From assembly GCA_019448385.1 (NCBI GenBank), contig JAGTXO010000002.1:930001-994000 (forward strand): a DNA stretch of 64,000 bases. The letters run 5' to 3'. This document shows, piece by piece, positions 19,051 to 30,100 of the stretch. Both the position numbers and the translations under genes were made by a program. Within the stretch, counting starts at the first letter, position 1. Each line of letters opens with the position of its first letter. The notes beneath the pieces were generated by a model. It did not search any database and had not been told where the DNA came from. It saw only the letters and a program-made list of their open reading frames with translations. The stretch is from Diacronema lutheri. Lineage: Eukaryota; Haptophyta; Pavlovophyceae; Pavlovales; Pavlovaceae.

Positions 19051-21751
19051 TCATGGGATGTAGTTGTTCACTTGCTGCGAGCGAGCAAGGGTGCGAGCAC
19101 GGCGGCAGGTGCGCATGTGAGCGCCGACGCGCTGCGCGCTGCCCGACATCCTCGCGCGCGCGCCCTGCTCCGCTGCACGCACCTTATCGGCCATGTTGTC
19201 GCGGAGCGTGACGCCCATCGCGTGCGCGACCGTGTGCATGTCCTTGTCGCCACGTCCGCACAAGTTGATGAGCACAACCTGCTCCGGCCGCATGCCCTTG
19301 GCGAGCTGCATCGCGTGGTAGAGCGCGTGCGACGGCTCGAGCGCGGGGATGATGCCCTCGGTGCGGCAGAGCGCCTTGAAGCCCTCGAGCGCCTCCTTGT
19401 CCGTGACGGCGACGTACTCGGCGCGCATCGAGTCCTGTGTTCGGCGGCGCGCGCGCGCGCGCAATCAGCGCGCGCGCAGGGGCGCTGCAGCACGCACGCG
19501 CCAGGCGCTCGCCGCACGGCCACGCGCGGCAGAGCGCGCGCGCGCACCTTGAGGAAGGCGTGCTCGGGGCCGACCCCCGGGTAGTCGAGGCCGGCGGAGA
19601 TGGAGTGTGTCTCGGTGATCTGGCCCACCTTGTTCTGCAGCAAGTAGGTGCGCGTGCCGTGCAGCACGCCGGGCGTGCCGAGCGCGAGCGTCGCCGAGTG
19701 GCGCGCCGTGCCGACGCCGTCGCCGCCCGCCTCGACGCCAACGAGCTTGACCGCCGTGTCGGGCACAAAGGCGTGGAACATGCCGATCGCGTTCGAGCCG
19801 CCGCCCACGCACGCGACGACGACGTCGGGCAGCTTGCCCGTGTCACGCTGGATCTGCTCACGCGCCTCAAGGCCGATGACGGACTGGAAGTCGCGCACGA
19901 TCGTCGGGAAGGGGTGCGGCCCAATCGCCGAGCCGATGAGGTAGTGCGTTGTGCTCACGTTCGTCACCCAGTCGCGCATCGCCTCGTTGATCGCGTCCTT
20001 GAGCGTCTTCGAGCCGGACTCGACGGCGTGCACGGTGGCACCAAGCACCTTCATCCGGAAGACGTTGAGCGACTGGCGGCGCACATCCTCGGCGCCCTGC
20101 GCCGCGCGACGCGAGCGGGTGCGCGCGCGCGCGTGAGCGGCGAGGCCCCAAGCAGCGGCGCACGATCCCGCGCTGCGCGGCGCAGGGCGCAGAGCCTCGA
20201 TGGAGCTCCGCTGCCGCCAGTCTTGCGCCGCGCCGGCGGTGCGCTGCGCCGACGGCGCGCCTCACCATGTAGACGACGCACTCGATGCCGAGCAGCGCGC
20301 ACACGGTCGCAGTCGCGACGCCATGCTGGCCAGCGCCGGTCTCGGCAATGATGCGCTTCTTGCCCAGCCGCTTGGCGAGCAGCGCCTGCCCGACCGCGTT
20401 GTTGATCTTGTGCGCGCCCGTGTGCGCGAGCTCTTCGCGCTTGAGCCAGATCTGCGCGCCGCCCATTTCGGCAGAAAGGCGCTTCGCGTGGTACATGGGC
20501 GTCGGCCCGCCGATGTACCGCGCGCGGTACTCCGCGACCTCGGCGTGAAAGGCGGGGTCCTTCTTCGCCTTGTCGTACGCCTCCTCCAGCTCGCGGTGCG
20601 CCTCGACCAGCGTCTCTGGGATGTACCTGCGGACCGCGTGGCGCGCGGCGCGCAGCGGCGCGTGAGCGCTGCGGCGGCGCCGCACGGCGAGCGGGTGCTG
20701 CACCCGGGACGCGCAGACCCGAATGCATGGGCCGCGCAAAAGCTCGCGGTGCACGCCTCGCCCGCGAGTCCATCGCGCAGCGCGGCGCAAGCCACCGCGC
20801 GGCGCGGCGCCGCGCGGACCGGCCTCCAAACTCGCCGAAGTGGGCGGCAGCCTTAACAGACTCATCAATCTTTGCATTCTGCTGCGCGAGCGCGCCCTCC
20901 TCGTTCTCGGCGCCCGGGCGCGCGGCCTTGGCCGTGGCCGTCTGCGCTGAGTCGGGCAGCAGCGACTGCACGAACGCGGCGAGCGTCGGCCGGATGTCGG
21001 CAACGTCCTTCACATTCTCGACCGCCTTGCACACGGCCGAGCCGACAACGACGCCGTCGGCAAACGTGGCGATCTCGGCGACGTGGGCGCGCGTGGCGAT
21101 GCCGAAGCCGACGGCAAGCGGCACGTTCGAGTTGGCGCGCACGCGCTTGATGAACTGCGGCAGCTCCTTCGGCAGCTCGGCGCGCGCGCCGGTCACGCCG
21201 GTGAGCGAGACGCAGTAGAGAAAGCCGTCGGCGACCGTCGCGAGCTGCGCGATGCGCTCGTCGGTCGAGGCGGGCGTGACAAGCGGCACGAAGCAGAGCT
21301 TGTGCTTTCGGCACTCCGCCACAAACGGCGCGCCCTCCTCAGGCGGCAGATCGACGACGATGAAGCCATCGACACCCGCGTCCGCGCAGTCCTTCATCAG
21401 CGCCGCGCTGCCGTACGCGAGCAGCGGGTTGTAGTAGCCCATCAGCACGACGGGTGTGGTGAGGCCCGCGGCGCGCGCCTTCTTGACGAACCCGATGCAG
21501 TCCGCGAGCGTGACCGGCGGCGCGTGCGCGAGCGCCACCTCATTGGCGCGCTGGATGGTCGCGCCATCCGCCATCGGGTCGGTGAACGGCACGCCGAGCT
21601 CGATCACGTCCGCGCCGCCGTCCTGCAGACCAAGGAGCAGCGGCACGGTCGCCTCCATCGACGGGTAGCCGGCCGTCACGAAGGCGACGAAGCCTGGCCG
21701 GCCCGTGCCCTTGTGCTTGTCAAACGCCTCTCGCAGCCTAAGCGGTGCCAT
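19051..21751 (-). CDS. Bifunctional tryptophan synthase, alpha-beta fusion
   Basis: Five exons: 21751-20820, 20626-20266, 20096-19548, 19434-19183, 19074-19051; 705 residues. The alpha half has [15 protein letters not shown] (catalytic Asp; the Glu is just before), [13 protein letters not shown], and [10 protein letters not shown] phosphate-binding. After an Ala-rich linker the beta half starts [15 protein letters not shown]. It has [16 protein letters not shown] with the PLP lysine, [25 protein letters not shown] phosphate loop and [13 protein letters not shown]. The last exon encodes only seven residues. It converts indole-3-glycerol phosphate and serine to tryptophan. Alpha-before-beta fusion is the order known in fungi and several algae/protists. 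Every exon junction restores conserved sequence. Confidence 0.95.
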
Positions 21752-21814
21752 CGCCTGTCGTCAGCCACGTTCACGTGAGGACACACGCCCGGCCTTCAAC
21801 GCCGGACCGGCACA
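21752..21814. promoter_or_regulatory. Short divergent promoter, tryptophan synthase / MAPR-like gene
   Basis: Only 63 bp lie between the two divergent ATGs. No TATA box visible. The transcription starts must overlap or lie within the neighbouring gene. Confidence 0.4.
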
Positions 21815-23093
21815 ATGGCGAGGCCGGACCGAACGGTACCCCGCCGTGACGCGCTTATCGCCGTCGCGATCGTCGCGGCGAGCGCGGTGCTCGTGCTGCC
21901 CGACGACGCGCTGAGCGATGCGTCGGCGGCGTTCAACTTTTATGTCATGCGTGTGCGTGCGCGCGAGCGCGCCGCCGTGCGGCGGCAGCGCGCTGGCGTG
22001 CACCTGACTTGCGCGCTCCGCGTCCTCGGCGCGCGCGCACGCGTCGCTCCAGCTCTTCCGCGACGTGGCGCGCCACCGTGCGCGCCGGCGTCTTGCAGAC
22101 GGCGCCGACCGCGCGCTTGCGATCCGGCTGCTGTTCGGAATAGAGCCCGAGCTTGCGCGCCCCGATGAGAGCAGCGCGCTCGCCTTGGACGAGGGCCAGC
22201 TGGCGGCGATGGGCGGCGCCGCGGAGGGTAATGTGGCCGGCGCGTCCCTGCTGCTCGGGGTGCAGGGCCGGGTTTATGACGTCGCGGCAGGCGAGCGCTT
22301 CTACGCCAGGGGCCGAGCCTACCACGCGTTCACCGGGCGTGACGCGAGCGCGCTGCTGTGCACGGGCTGCGTGACGATGCGCTGTCTCATCCGCTCGGTA
22401 CGGCGCGCGTCCGCGGCGCTCGCGCTCGGCGGCGCTCGCGCCGCACGTGCGTCGAGCACGTGCGCGCGCGAGGCGCAGCGGTGGCTCGAGTTCTTCGAGT
22501 CGCACGACAAGTATCCATTCGTTGGCGTCGTGCCCGCGCAGCGCGCGCTCGCGCGGGCGCTTTCGCCCGTCGCGGCCGAGCCGGATGCAGATGCCGATGG
22601 CGCGGCAGCGCGCACGGCCGCCGCCTTCGTGCGGCTAGGCGTGCACGCGTTGCTCGGCCCTCGGGTGCCGACGCGCAGCCGCGAGCTGCTCGTCGAGCTC
22701 TCGCTCAGCTTGGACGAGCGAGTCGGCGTGCACGATGCGCCGGTGCACGTGGCCGTGGCGGCAGGCAGCAGCGCACAACTTGTTATGCCGGTGGATGCCG
22801 TCGTAACGCCCGAGCGGGAAATGGAGGCGCGCGACGACCTGCGCGACGCGCTGATCGACGCGGAGGCGGGCGCGGACGACGATGAGATGGCCGGCGTGCG
22901 CGCCGTCGCGCATCTTCTCGAGCTTGCCGACGCGGAGCGCGCTGCTGACGCGGCTGCCAGCGGCGTGCAGAGCGAGGGCCCGATTACTCGCGCCGAGCGC
23001 GCCAGGCGGCTCGCAGCGCGCCTCGGACGAGTGGGCGCCGAATTTGAGCGCAGCGGTCGGGGCCATCAGAATCGACGCTTCCGCCCACGATAA
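21815..23093 (+). CDS. MAPR-type (cytochrome b5-like haem-binding) membrane protein
   Basis: Exon 1 (21815-about 21952) encodes a basic N-terminus and a TM helix (ALIAVAIVAASAVLVLP). Exon 2 (22053-23093) carries the cytochrome-b5-like core: LLLGVQGRVYDVAAGERFY, ARGRAYHAFTGRDASALLC. The xxVYDV, FY-G-Y and F-GRDAS pattern is that of membrane-associated progesterone receptor/neudesin proteins, which bind haem through Tyr rather than His. The C-terminal 200 residues are Ala/Asp/Glu-rich with no domain recognised. The donor site is uncertain (several GTGTG options near 21951). The family acts in ER-linked sterol and cytochrome P450 metabolism; the function here is inferred. Confidence 0.7.
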
Positions 23094-23208
23094 GGCGCTT
23101 TGCGCGTTGTGTTGCTGGGCCACCGTCAGCATTCTTTATTCCCGCTCGGCAGTGCCGGCAGCGACTGCGCTCGCGCTCTCGCAGCCCTGAGAGCGTCATG
23201 GGTCGAGC

Positions 23209-24612
23209 CTACTCCTCTCCAGCAGCCTCACCACCGTCGGCAACCGGTTCGTTTTCGGCTGCGCACGCGCGGTACGGCGCGGTCGTGCATGGCGCGGATC
23301 GGGATGCGACGGTGAGATGGGGCGACGTGCGCGCGTGTGCGGCGGCGGCGGCGGCGCGCGCGTGCGCGCGCGCGTGGTGGGGACGCGCGGCGACGCACCA
23401 GCACGGGCGGCGGCCTCGGCCGCGGCGGCCGCAGCAGCCGCAGTGGCGGCGGCCTTCTCCTCGGCCTCCTTCCGCGCAATCTCGGCCAGCTGCCCTTGCA
23501 CCGCGCCATGCAGGCTCGCCGCCTCGTCCACGAGCGCCTGCTGCCTCGCCACCGCCGCCTCGATGAGAGAGTCCGCAAGCGCCCGCCCGACCGCGACGCG
23601 CTGCACGCGCGCCTGTACCTCCGCGACGAGCCACGGGAGGAAGTCGGTGGTGACCTCGCGCTCGAGCGGATTGTAGAAGAAGCCCGTCTCGCGCAGGTTG
23701 TGAAAGACCGCCGAGTGCAGCTCTTGCAGGTAGCCCTTTGAGAACTTGTGCGCTGCCACCTTTTCGCGGATCTGCGCCTCGCGCTGCACGCGCGCCTGCT
23801 CCTGCGCGACGCGCCGCTCCTTCTCCTCGAAGCGGCGCTTCTCCGCCTCCTCCACTCGCTGCGTCTCGGCCAGCTCGACGTTCCGGATCTGCTCGAAATG
23901 GTCCTGGTGCTCCTTCATCGCCGCAAGCTCCTCCTCCTCCATCACCTCGAGCATCGACTGCTCGAGCGTCTTGCCGACGAGCACCTCGAGGATCGGGTCG
24001 ACTTCGACGTCAAAGTCGAATAGGTCGCCCTCGTAGATCTGAGTGTCCCTGTCCACGCCCGTCTTCATCGGCACAAAGATCGGCGCGCTCGGCCGGTCGA
24101 GGAAGGCGTCGGTTTGCGTGTCAATGTCGGCCTCGACCACGCGGTCGCTCAGCTCCTCCAAGTAAGCCTCCGTCTGGATGTCCATATGCTTGCGGTTGTC
24201 GACGGGCGGCACCTCGTTGCGTGCGAATTCGCGCTCTGTCGGCATCTTACTCTTCTTCGCCGGCTTTGCCAGCTCCATCCGCGCCTGCATCTCCGCTTGC
24301 ATGGCCTGTGCGCGTGTCGCGGGTGCGGCGCGTAGCGTGCGTGAGCGGCGCCCGGACAGGGCGAGCAGCCGCAAGTGCCGCGGCCACGCGCCCCTCGCCG
24401 AACACGGGGGCCGCGCGCACAGGCGGGATGATCTGCGCCGCGTATGTGTTTCCGCGCACGACGCGCCGGTCGAACATGATGTTCGACGGCCCAACCAAGC
24501 TGTTGCCAAACTGCTCCTGCTGCGGCGGCGGGCGGTACTTTGACTTGGTGCCACGGCTCGCCGCAACCGAGCGTGGCGCCTCCGCATGCTGGTAGGCGAC
24601 CTCGGCAGACAT
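23209..24612 (-). CDS. RSP3: Radial spoke protein 3
   Basis: Proposed exons 24612-24388, 24305-23399 and 23258-23209 (393 residues). The first exon has SKYRPPPQQEQFGNS and NIMFDRRVVRGNTYAAQ, the RSP3 hallmark. The second has HMDIQTEAYLEELSDRV, DTQTDAFLDRPSAPIFVP, GDLFDFDVEVDPILEVLVGK, a long Glu/Arg coiled coil (about 190-260), RETGFFYNPLERE and DFLPWLVAEV. An acidic last exon (ENEPVADGGEAAGEE) is preferred over reading through the GC-rich intron. RSP3 anchors radial spokes on outer doublet microtubules and is an AKAP, so the organism builds motile 9+2 flagella. Divergent from the DM10-like gene. Confidence 0.92.
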
Positions 24613-24730
24613 CGCGGGCCGGCTCTTCTTCGCCTCGACGGGCACCAACCGCAGCTCGAGGAAACCACCTGCCAGGGGCTTGGCTCGCGAGCAAAAGAAA
24701 CTGAACCACGGTAGCCCGTTACGCGCAGCG
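24613..24730. promoter_or_regulatory. Shared divergent promoter of two flagellar-type genes
   Basis: 118 bp separate the ATGs of RSP3 (minus) and the DM10-like gene (plus). Head-to-head placement suggests coordinated expression of axonemal genes. No specific motif identified. Confidence 0.45.
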
Positions 24731-26770
24731 ATGGAAGGCGCCGAGCGTGCGGCCGTCGAGTTGGACGATGGCAATCAGCACGGCGCGGAGGAGGCGGGCA
24801 AGAGCGAGCCACGCAAGGAGGAGGCGCTCGGAGCGGAGGACGCGGGCGAGCGCGCGCCACACGGCGAGGGGGCGCTCGGCGCGGAGGAGGCGGGCGAGCG
24901 CACGCCACACGGCGAGTGGGCAATCGGCGCGGAGGAAACGGGCGAGCGCGAGCCACAAGAGAAGGAGGCGCTCGGCGCGGAGGAGGCAGGCGAGCGCGAG
25001 TCACAAGAGAAGGAGGCGCTCGGCGCGGAGGAGGCGGGCGAGCGCGTGCCACACGGCGAGAGGGCCCTCGGCGCGGCCGAGGCGAGCGAGCGCGAGCTAC
25101 AAGAGGCGCTCGGCGCGGAGGAGGTGGGCGAGCGCGCACCACACGGCGAGGGGGCGCTCGGCGCGGAGGAGGCGGGCGAGCGCGAGCCACAAGAGAAGGG
25201 GGCGCTCGGCGCGGAGGAGGCGGGCGAGCGCGAGCCACAAGAGAAGGAGGCGCTCGGCGCGGAGGAGGCGGGCGAGCGCGAGTCACAAGAGAAGGAGGCG
25301 CTCGGCGCGGAGGAGGCGGGCGAGCGCGAGCCACAAGAGAAGGGGGCGCTCGGCGCGGAGGAGGCGGGCGAGCGCGAGCCACAAGAGAAGGAGGCGCTCG
25401 GCGCGGAGGAGGCGGGCGAGCGCGAGTCACAAGAGAAGGAGGCGCTCGGCGCGGAGGAGGCGGGCGAGCGCGAGCCACAAGAGAAGGAGGCGCTCGGCGC
25501 GGAGGCGGCGGGCGAGCGCGCGCCACACGGCGAGGGGGCGCTTGGCGCGGACGAGGCGGGCGAAGAGGACGGCAAGGACGACCTGCACAGCGAGGACAAG
25601 GCGAGATCTGGCCCGTGGTTGCCGCAGCGCGCAAGCAACCGTGCGCCGGACGAGGCCGCCGAGGCGGCGCCCAAGTCGCGCGCTGTGGCACTCGTTGCGC
25701 TCGCGCGCAAGCTGAAGGTTGCGCTGCCCAAGAAGCAGCCTGACCAAGCGGAGTACCTCACCTTCCAATCGTGGTGGGTGGAGAAGAGCACGAAGCGCGT
25801 CGTCGAGGTCGCGCTCGAGCTCGCCACAGAGCGCTTCCGTGTGACCCTCGACAAGGAGGTACATTTCCTCTCGTCCGAGCTTCTGTACACGCACCGCACC
25901 GAGAGCTTTCTGCCCACTGTGCTCAAGGACACGAAAATCCTCGAGTGCCACCTGCACGAGAAGTTCTCGGATAACCAGCACGCGCTTTCGCTCGAGTTGC
26001 CCCACCTCCAGGTGCGCGCCCGTGTCGCGCCTATCCCGGCCCGCTCGCCCTCCTCGCCGGCCCGCCCGCCCTCCTCCGCCGCTCGCGCCCATGTGCGCAC
26101 GCAGTGCCGCGCGCGCAGCGCTGCGCCGACGCAATCCCACCGCGCCGTCTGCCGCGCAGTGCTGGGACCTGCACGTGGGCGCGAAGATCAACCTGTTTGG
26201 CAGGCCGACGACGCTCATGGCGTGCGACCTGCGTACTGGCGCGTGGCTCGAGTATCACGCGCAGGGGCTGCGCGCGATCAAAGAGGCGATAGAGCTCGCG
26301 CTGCGCAAATACGAGCAGGTGCCCTTCAAGAGCTCGCTCCGGGACACGCGTGGCGTGAACAAGGTGCGTGCGGTCGGAGCCGCGTCTCGCGAGGCAGCCG
26401 ATGCCCAACCGAGGGCCGTTCCATCCGCCCACTCGTGCACGGCCGCCCTGACCAAAGCCGCAACCTACGCGCGCGCCGCTTCCATCTTGCCCAGGTGAAG
26501 CGCGAGTGGGAGCAGGGCGCGACTTTGCCGTCGCAATTCCGCGCGCGCGGGCCGTTCCTACCGGCGACGACCGACCGCGGCGCTCGAGGCGCGCCGGGCC
26601 ACATCCTCGGCGGCGACGACCTGCGCACCATGTTGCGACAAGCGCACACGCTCCGCGAGCGGCTTGCTGCCTACCGGCCCAAGCTGGGCGCCGAGTTCAC
26701 GCAGCTGATCAGCCAGTTCTCAGCGCAGTTCGCGCCTGCAGACTCTGTGTCACTGGGGCACGTGCACTGA
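24731..26770 (+). CDS. DM10-like axonemal protein with Glu-rich tandem repeats
   Basis: Exons 24731-26011, 26160-26363 and 26495-26770 (586 residues). The N-terminal half is about 16 copies of a 16-residue acidic repeat (ALGAEEAGEREPQEKE). The conserved part begins YLTFQSWWVEKSTKR and contains FLSSELLYTHRTESF. Exon 2 has WDLHVGAKINLFGRPTTLM and ACDLRTGAWLEYHA, resembling the DM10 core (dLxVG-x-inVyGR-x-DCD-xTR) of EFHC1/Rib72- and NDK7-type microtubule inner proteins. The C-terminus is helical. Head-to-head placement with RSP3 supports a flagellar role. Family assignment is moderate; the flanking parts do not match a standard DM10 protein. Confidence 0.6.
   Translation: MEGAERAAVELDDGNQHGAEEAGKSEPRKEEALGAEDAGERAPHGEGALGAEEAGERTPHGEWAIGAEETGEREPQEKEALGAEEAGERESQEKEALGAEEAGERVPHGERALGAAEASERELQEALGAEEVGERAPHGEGALGAEEAGEREPQEKGALGAEEAGEREPQEKEALGAEEAGERESQEKEALGAEEAGEREPQEKGALGAEEAGEREPQEKEALGAEEAGERESQEKEALGAEEAGEREPQEKEALGAEAAGERAPHGEGALGADEAGEEDGKDDLHSEDKARSGPWLPQRASNRAPDEAAEAAPKSRAVALVALARKLKVALPKKQPDQAEYLTFQSWWVEKSTKRVVEVALELATERFRVTLDKEVHFLSSELLYTHRTESFLPTVLKDTKILECHLHEKFSDNQHALSLELPHLQVRARVAPIPARSPSSPARPPSSAARAHVRTQCRARSAAPTQSHRAVCRAVLGPARGREDQPVWQADDAHGVRPAYWRVARVSRAGAARDQRGDRARAAQIRAGALQELAPGHAWREQGACGRSRVSRGSRCPTEGRSIRPLVHGRPDQSRNLRARRFHLAQVKREWEQGATLPSQFRARGPFLPATTDRGARGAPGHILGGDDLRTMLRQAHTLRERLAAYRPKLGAEFTQLISQFSAQFAPADSVSLGHVH
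24824..25566 (+). repeat. 48-bp coding tandem repeat (about 16 units)
   Basis: In-frame minisatellite encoding ALGAEEAGER followed by either EPQEKE/ESQEKE or APHGEG endings. The endings alternate in a higher-order pattern (about 144-bp supra-repeat around 25150-25480), indicating recent duplication of blocks of three units. One unit is short by two codons (near 25100). Confidence 0.92.
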
Positions 26771-26856
26771 TGCGCACCGGTACAAAGTGCGCCAGGATGG
26801 CAATCTGATTCCGCAAGAGTGATTGCGCCAAAGTGAGTCTTTCGGCGGGTTCGGCC

Positions 26857-27110
26857 TCAGCCGCGCAGGTCGGATTCGGAGACGCCCGCGCACGCGTAGA
26901 AGCCACGCTTCTCAAAGCTGCGCCGCACGGTCGGCAGCCAGCCAGCGCGCGGATTGGCGAGGAGCGGCGCGTCGTAAAAACGCGGCGCAAGGTCGCGCAG
27001 CTCGCGCAGCCGAAAGAGCGGCACGTCGCTGAAGTCGTGGTGCTCTGGAGAATACCAAGCGCCGGTATATACGACCCTTACGGGGCGTGCGAAGCCGCAA
27101 GCGGCTCGTG
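26857..27110 (-). other. Protein-like exon of unknown gene, 3' of the large Fanzor gene
   Basis: A minus-strand frame ending at a stop at 26857 reads RVVYTGAWYSPEHHDFSDVP, FRLRELRDLAPRFYDAPLL, GWLPTVRRSFEKRGFYAC. It is rich in aromatic and acidic residues and so clearly unlike shadow translation. Upstream in frame there is no nearby ATG, and the segment overlaps the last codons of the large gene in another frame. It may be a terminal exon of an alternative transcript, or a remnant of an older gene. No family recognised. Confidence 0.35.
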
Positions 27111-30100
27111 CTGAGGCTGAAGATCGCCATGAAGCGTTGTTCTCAGCAGGGTGTGGCAGGCGCGCTTCGTCGCGCCACCGGCTGCGCCGCCGCGCGGCGC
27201 CGCCACGCGCGGCGCCGCGTGCGCGCGCGCGCGCACGGCGGCGGCCGCGTCCTGTGCGCCACTGCGGCTCGCCCGTGCCCGCTTCGGGCCCGGGGGCGTG
27301 GCGCGCGTGCTCGGGCTGGCCGAGCCGCCCCGCCGCAAGGTCGCCGCCGACCGGCGAGGGGCTGCGCCGTTCGCGGCTGCCGTGCTGACGCGACGCTGGC
27401 GCTTCGCCTCCGGCGCCGCGTCGCGTGCGGACGCGAGCGAACCTCGCGCGTTGCCGCCGGTCGTGCCGGTGCCGGCAGCGGCAGCGGCAGCGGCGGCGGC
27501 GGCGGCGGCGGTGGCGGCGGCGTGTGCGGCAGCGGCTGCGGCACGACCGGCGGCGCCGGCAGCACCAGCACTGCCGCTGCGGCCGCGGCCGCGGCCGCCG
27601 CTGCGTCCGCCGCCGCGTCCGCCGCCGCGGCCGCCGCCGAGGACGCCAACGCCGCTGCCGCCGCCGCCGGCGCCGGCGCCGGCGCCGCCGCCGCCGCCGC
27701 GGCTGCCGGCACCGCCGCCGCCGGCACCGCCGCCGCCGGCACCGCCGCCGGCACCGCCGCCGCCGGCACCGCCGCCGGCACCGCCGCCGCCGCCGCCCGC
27801 CTCGTCTTCGTCCACCTGCAGCTCGCCCTTGTCGTGCTCTCTCTCGCGACCGAGGGCGCGCTGCCAAAAGGCCTTGACGCGCTTGAAGCGGCCGGGCTCG
27901 GACGTGATGCGCTCATGCCTGCCGAGGTGGTCGGCGACCATGTCGAGCACATCGTGGTAGATGCAGCGCGCCGCCGTCCAGTCGCGGTGGTAGATGATGC
28001 CGCACGCGTCGCACCGCGTCGCCCGCCACGCGCCGCGGCCGCTCGGCGAGCTGCGCGCGTACGGGTGCAGCGTGCCTCCGCATCGCTGCTGCGGCGGCGG
28101 CTGCCCCGCCGCCTCGTCCGCCGTCGTCGGCGCGCCGTCGTCGGCGGGAGCGCCTGCGCCGGCGTCGGCGGCCGGCGCCGCGCTCGCAGCGGGCGCGCCC
28201 CGCACCTCGCGCAGCTGCGAACAGCACTTGGAGCTGAGCGGCTCGGGCACGAGCGTCGCCGCGACGCCGCGCCGGCGCAGCGCGCACAGCACGCCGACGC
28301 CGAGCGCCGGCGCCTTGCCGCGCACGCAGCCGCCGCCGCGCGACCGGTGGAGCCAATCGCCGAAGAGCACGAGCAGCTGGTCTGGCCGCAGCCCTCGGTC
28401 GGTCGCGTGCGCGCGCACGATCCGCGCCGCCGCGCGCGCGCACTCGCGCCGGCCCGCGCCGCCGCGCCGCTTGCGCGCGCGCAGCCGCGCGCGCGCGCCG
28501 TACACGGGCAGCGTAGCCCGTCGCACGCGCTCGTGCGCGCGCGCGTAGGCGGCCTGGTCGTTCGCGCCGAGCGCGGTGCGCCCGCCGTGCGCCGCGCCGA
28601 GCTCCGCCTCGAGCGCGGCCGCCGTCGGCGGAGCACGCGGCGCGCGCGGCCGCGCGCCGCCCGGCCCCGACGGGCCGGCGCGCGCGCCCGGCTCGACGAG
28701 CGGCCGTTGCCGCGCGCCCTCGAGCTTGCTGCGCTCGCGCGCGTGCCCCGCGCGCGCGGCGCGCTCGCGCTGCGTGAGGCGAACCGAGGTGGGCTCGAGC
28801 CCGTGGCCGTTCGGCGCGTACGTCACGAAGCCGTCGGAGCCGGGGTCCACCGTGGCCGTCTTGAGGCCGTGCACCTCGATCGCCTCGGCCAGCTGCTCGG
28901 GCGTCGCGTCGTCGAACGTGCCGTTGGGATCGCGCCAATTGTCGAGGAAGGACTTGCTGCCGCCGGGCGGCGGCGGCTTGAACACCGGCACGACCACCTG
29001 CCAGGCGTGGCCGTTGTGGCGCATGTACACCGCCGGCTGCGGTCCGGCGGACGCGGTCGCGGGTGGGACGGCGGTGCCGACATACGTGGGCCGCTGCTCC
29101 GCCGTCACGTCGCTGCCGGGCAGCTGCTGGCCTGTCCACCGCATCGCCCGCTCGTCGAGGCTGACGAAGTGGGAGAAGATCATGTCCCTGACGCGCGGGT
29201 CGCTGGTCGCGGTGCGCGGGTCGTCGTGCGGCACGCCGTCGGCCGTCGGCAGCTTGCGCACCCAATCGCGGACGAAGGCCGTGTCGTCCTCGTCGAGCAG
29301 GAGGTACAGGTCCTGCGCGGACAGGTCGACAAAGCGCTTCTGCATGCTCCCGCGCCGGGGGCAGAGCGCGTACGGCGGCGGCTCGCCGGTGACGTGCGTG
29401 TAGAGCATCGCGAGGCGCGCGAGCAGCGACGCGCCCATCGCCGCCTTATCCGGCTGCGCGGCGCACGCAAGGGAAGGAAGGGGGGAGGGGGGGGGGGGGG
29501 GGGTGGAGGTCGGGGAGCACGCCATCAGCGCCGTCGAGCGCTCCGCGCGCCGTGGCCCTGCTGCGCGCGCGCGCGGCACGTCGTCCGCGCGGCGCGCGCC
29601 CGGCCATGCCTGGCCGCGGCGCCGCGCCGCGGAGCGCGCGCGCGCGGGGCGCGCCGCGGCACGCGCGCGGCGCCGCGCGGACGGCGCGGCCACCGTCGCG
29701 CGGCCGGCCCGTGCGTAGCCCCCTCCGTCCCCGCGCGCGCCGCGCGGCGCGCGCGCGCGCGCGCGCGCGCGCGCGCACCGTCAGGAAGTAGTTGGTCGTG
29801 TGCCTGACCTTGGGGTCAGGCGTGCTGTAGTCGCATGGGAGCACGAGCCAGTCGGCGTGCTGCGCGAGCGCGGGCGGCAGCCGCGGCGCCGCGCCGGCCG
29901 TGTCGCCGGACCACAGCAGCTTGAGCAGCGTCGCGACGTCCGCGTCGCGCTGCTCATTCGACGCGCGCGCGCCGCGCGGCTTGGCGGCCTCGCCCGCGTC
30001 GATCGCCGCGCGCAGCAGCTTGCGCAGCAGCTTGTACGCGACGCGGCGCGGGTGCATCTTGTACGCGGTGAAGATCTTCTGCGCCTCGGCGTCGACGCAG

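Noticed and set aside
24824-25566. CRISPR-like array of regular repeats
   Set aside because: The units are contiguous without unique spacers, in frame within a eukaryotic gene, so it is a coding minisatellite.
24775-26100. Minus-strand ORF over the 48-bp repeats
   Set aside because: Ser/Ala/Pro repeats are the reverse complement of the Glu-rich repeat; the plus frame continues into conserved exons.
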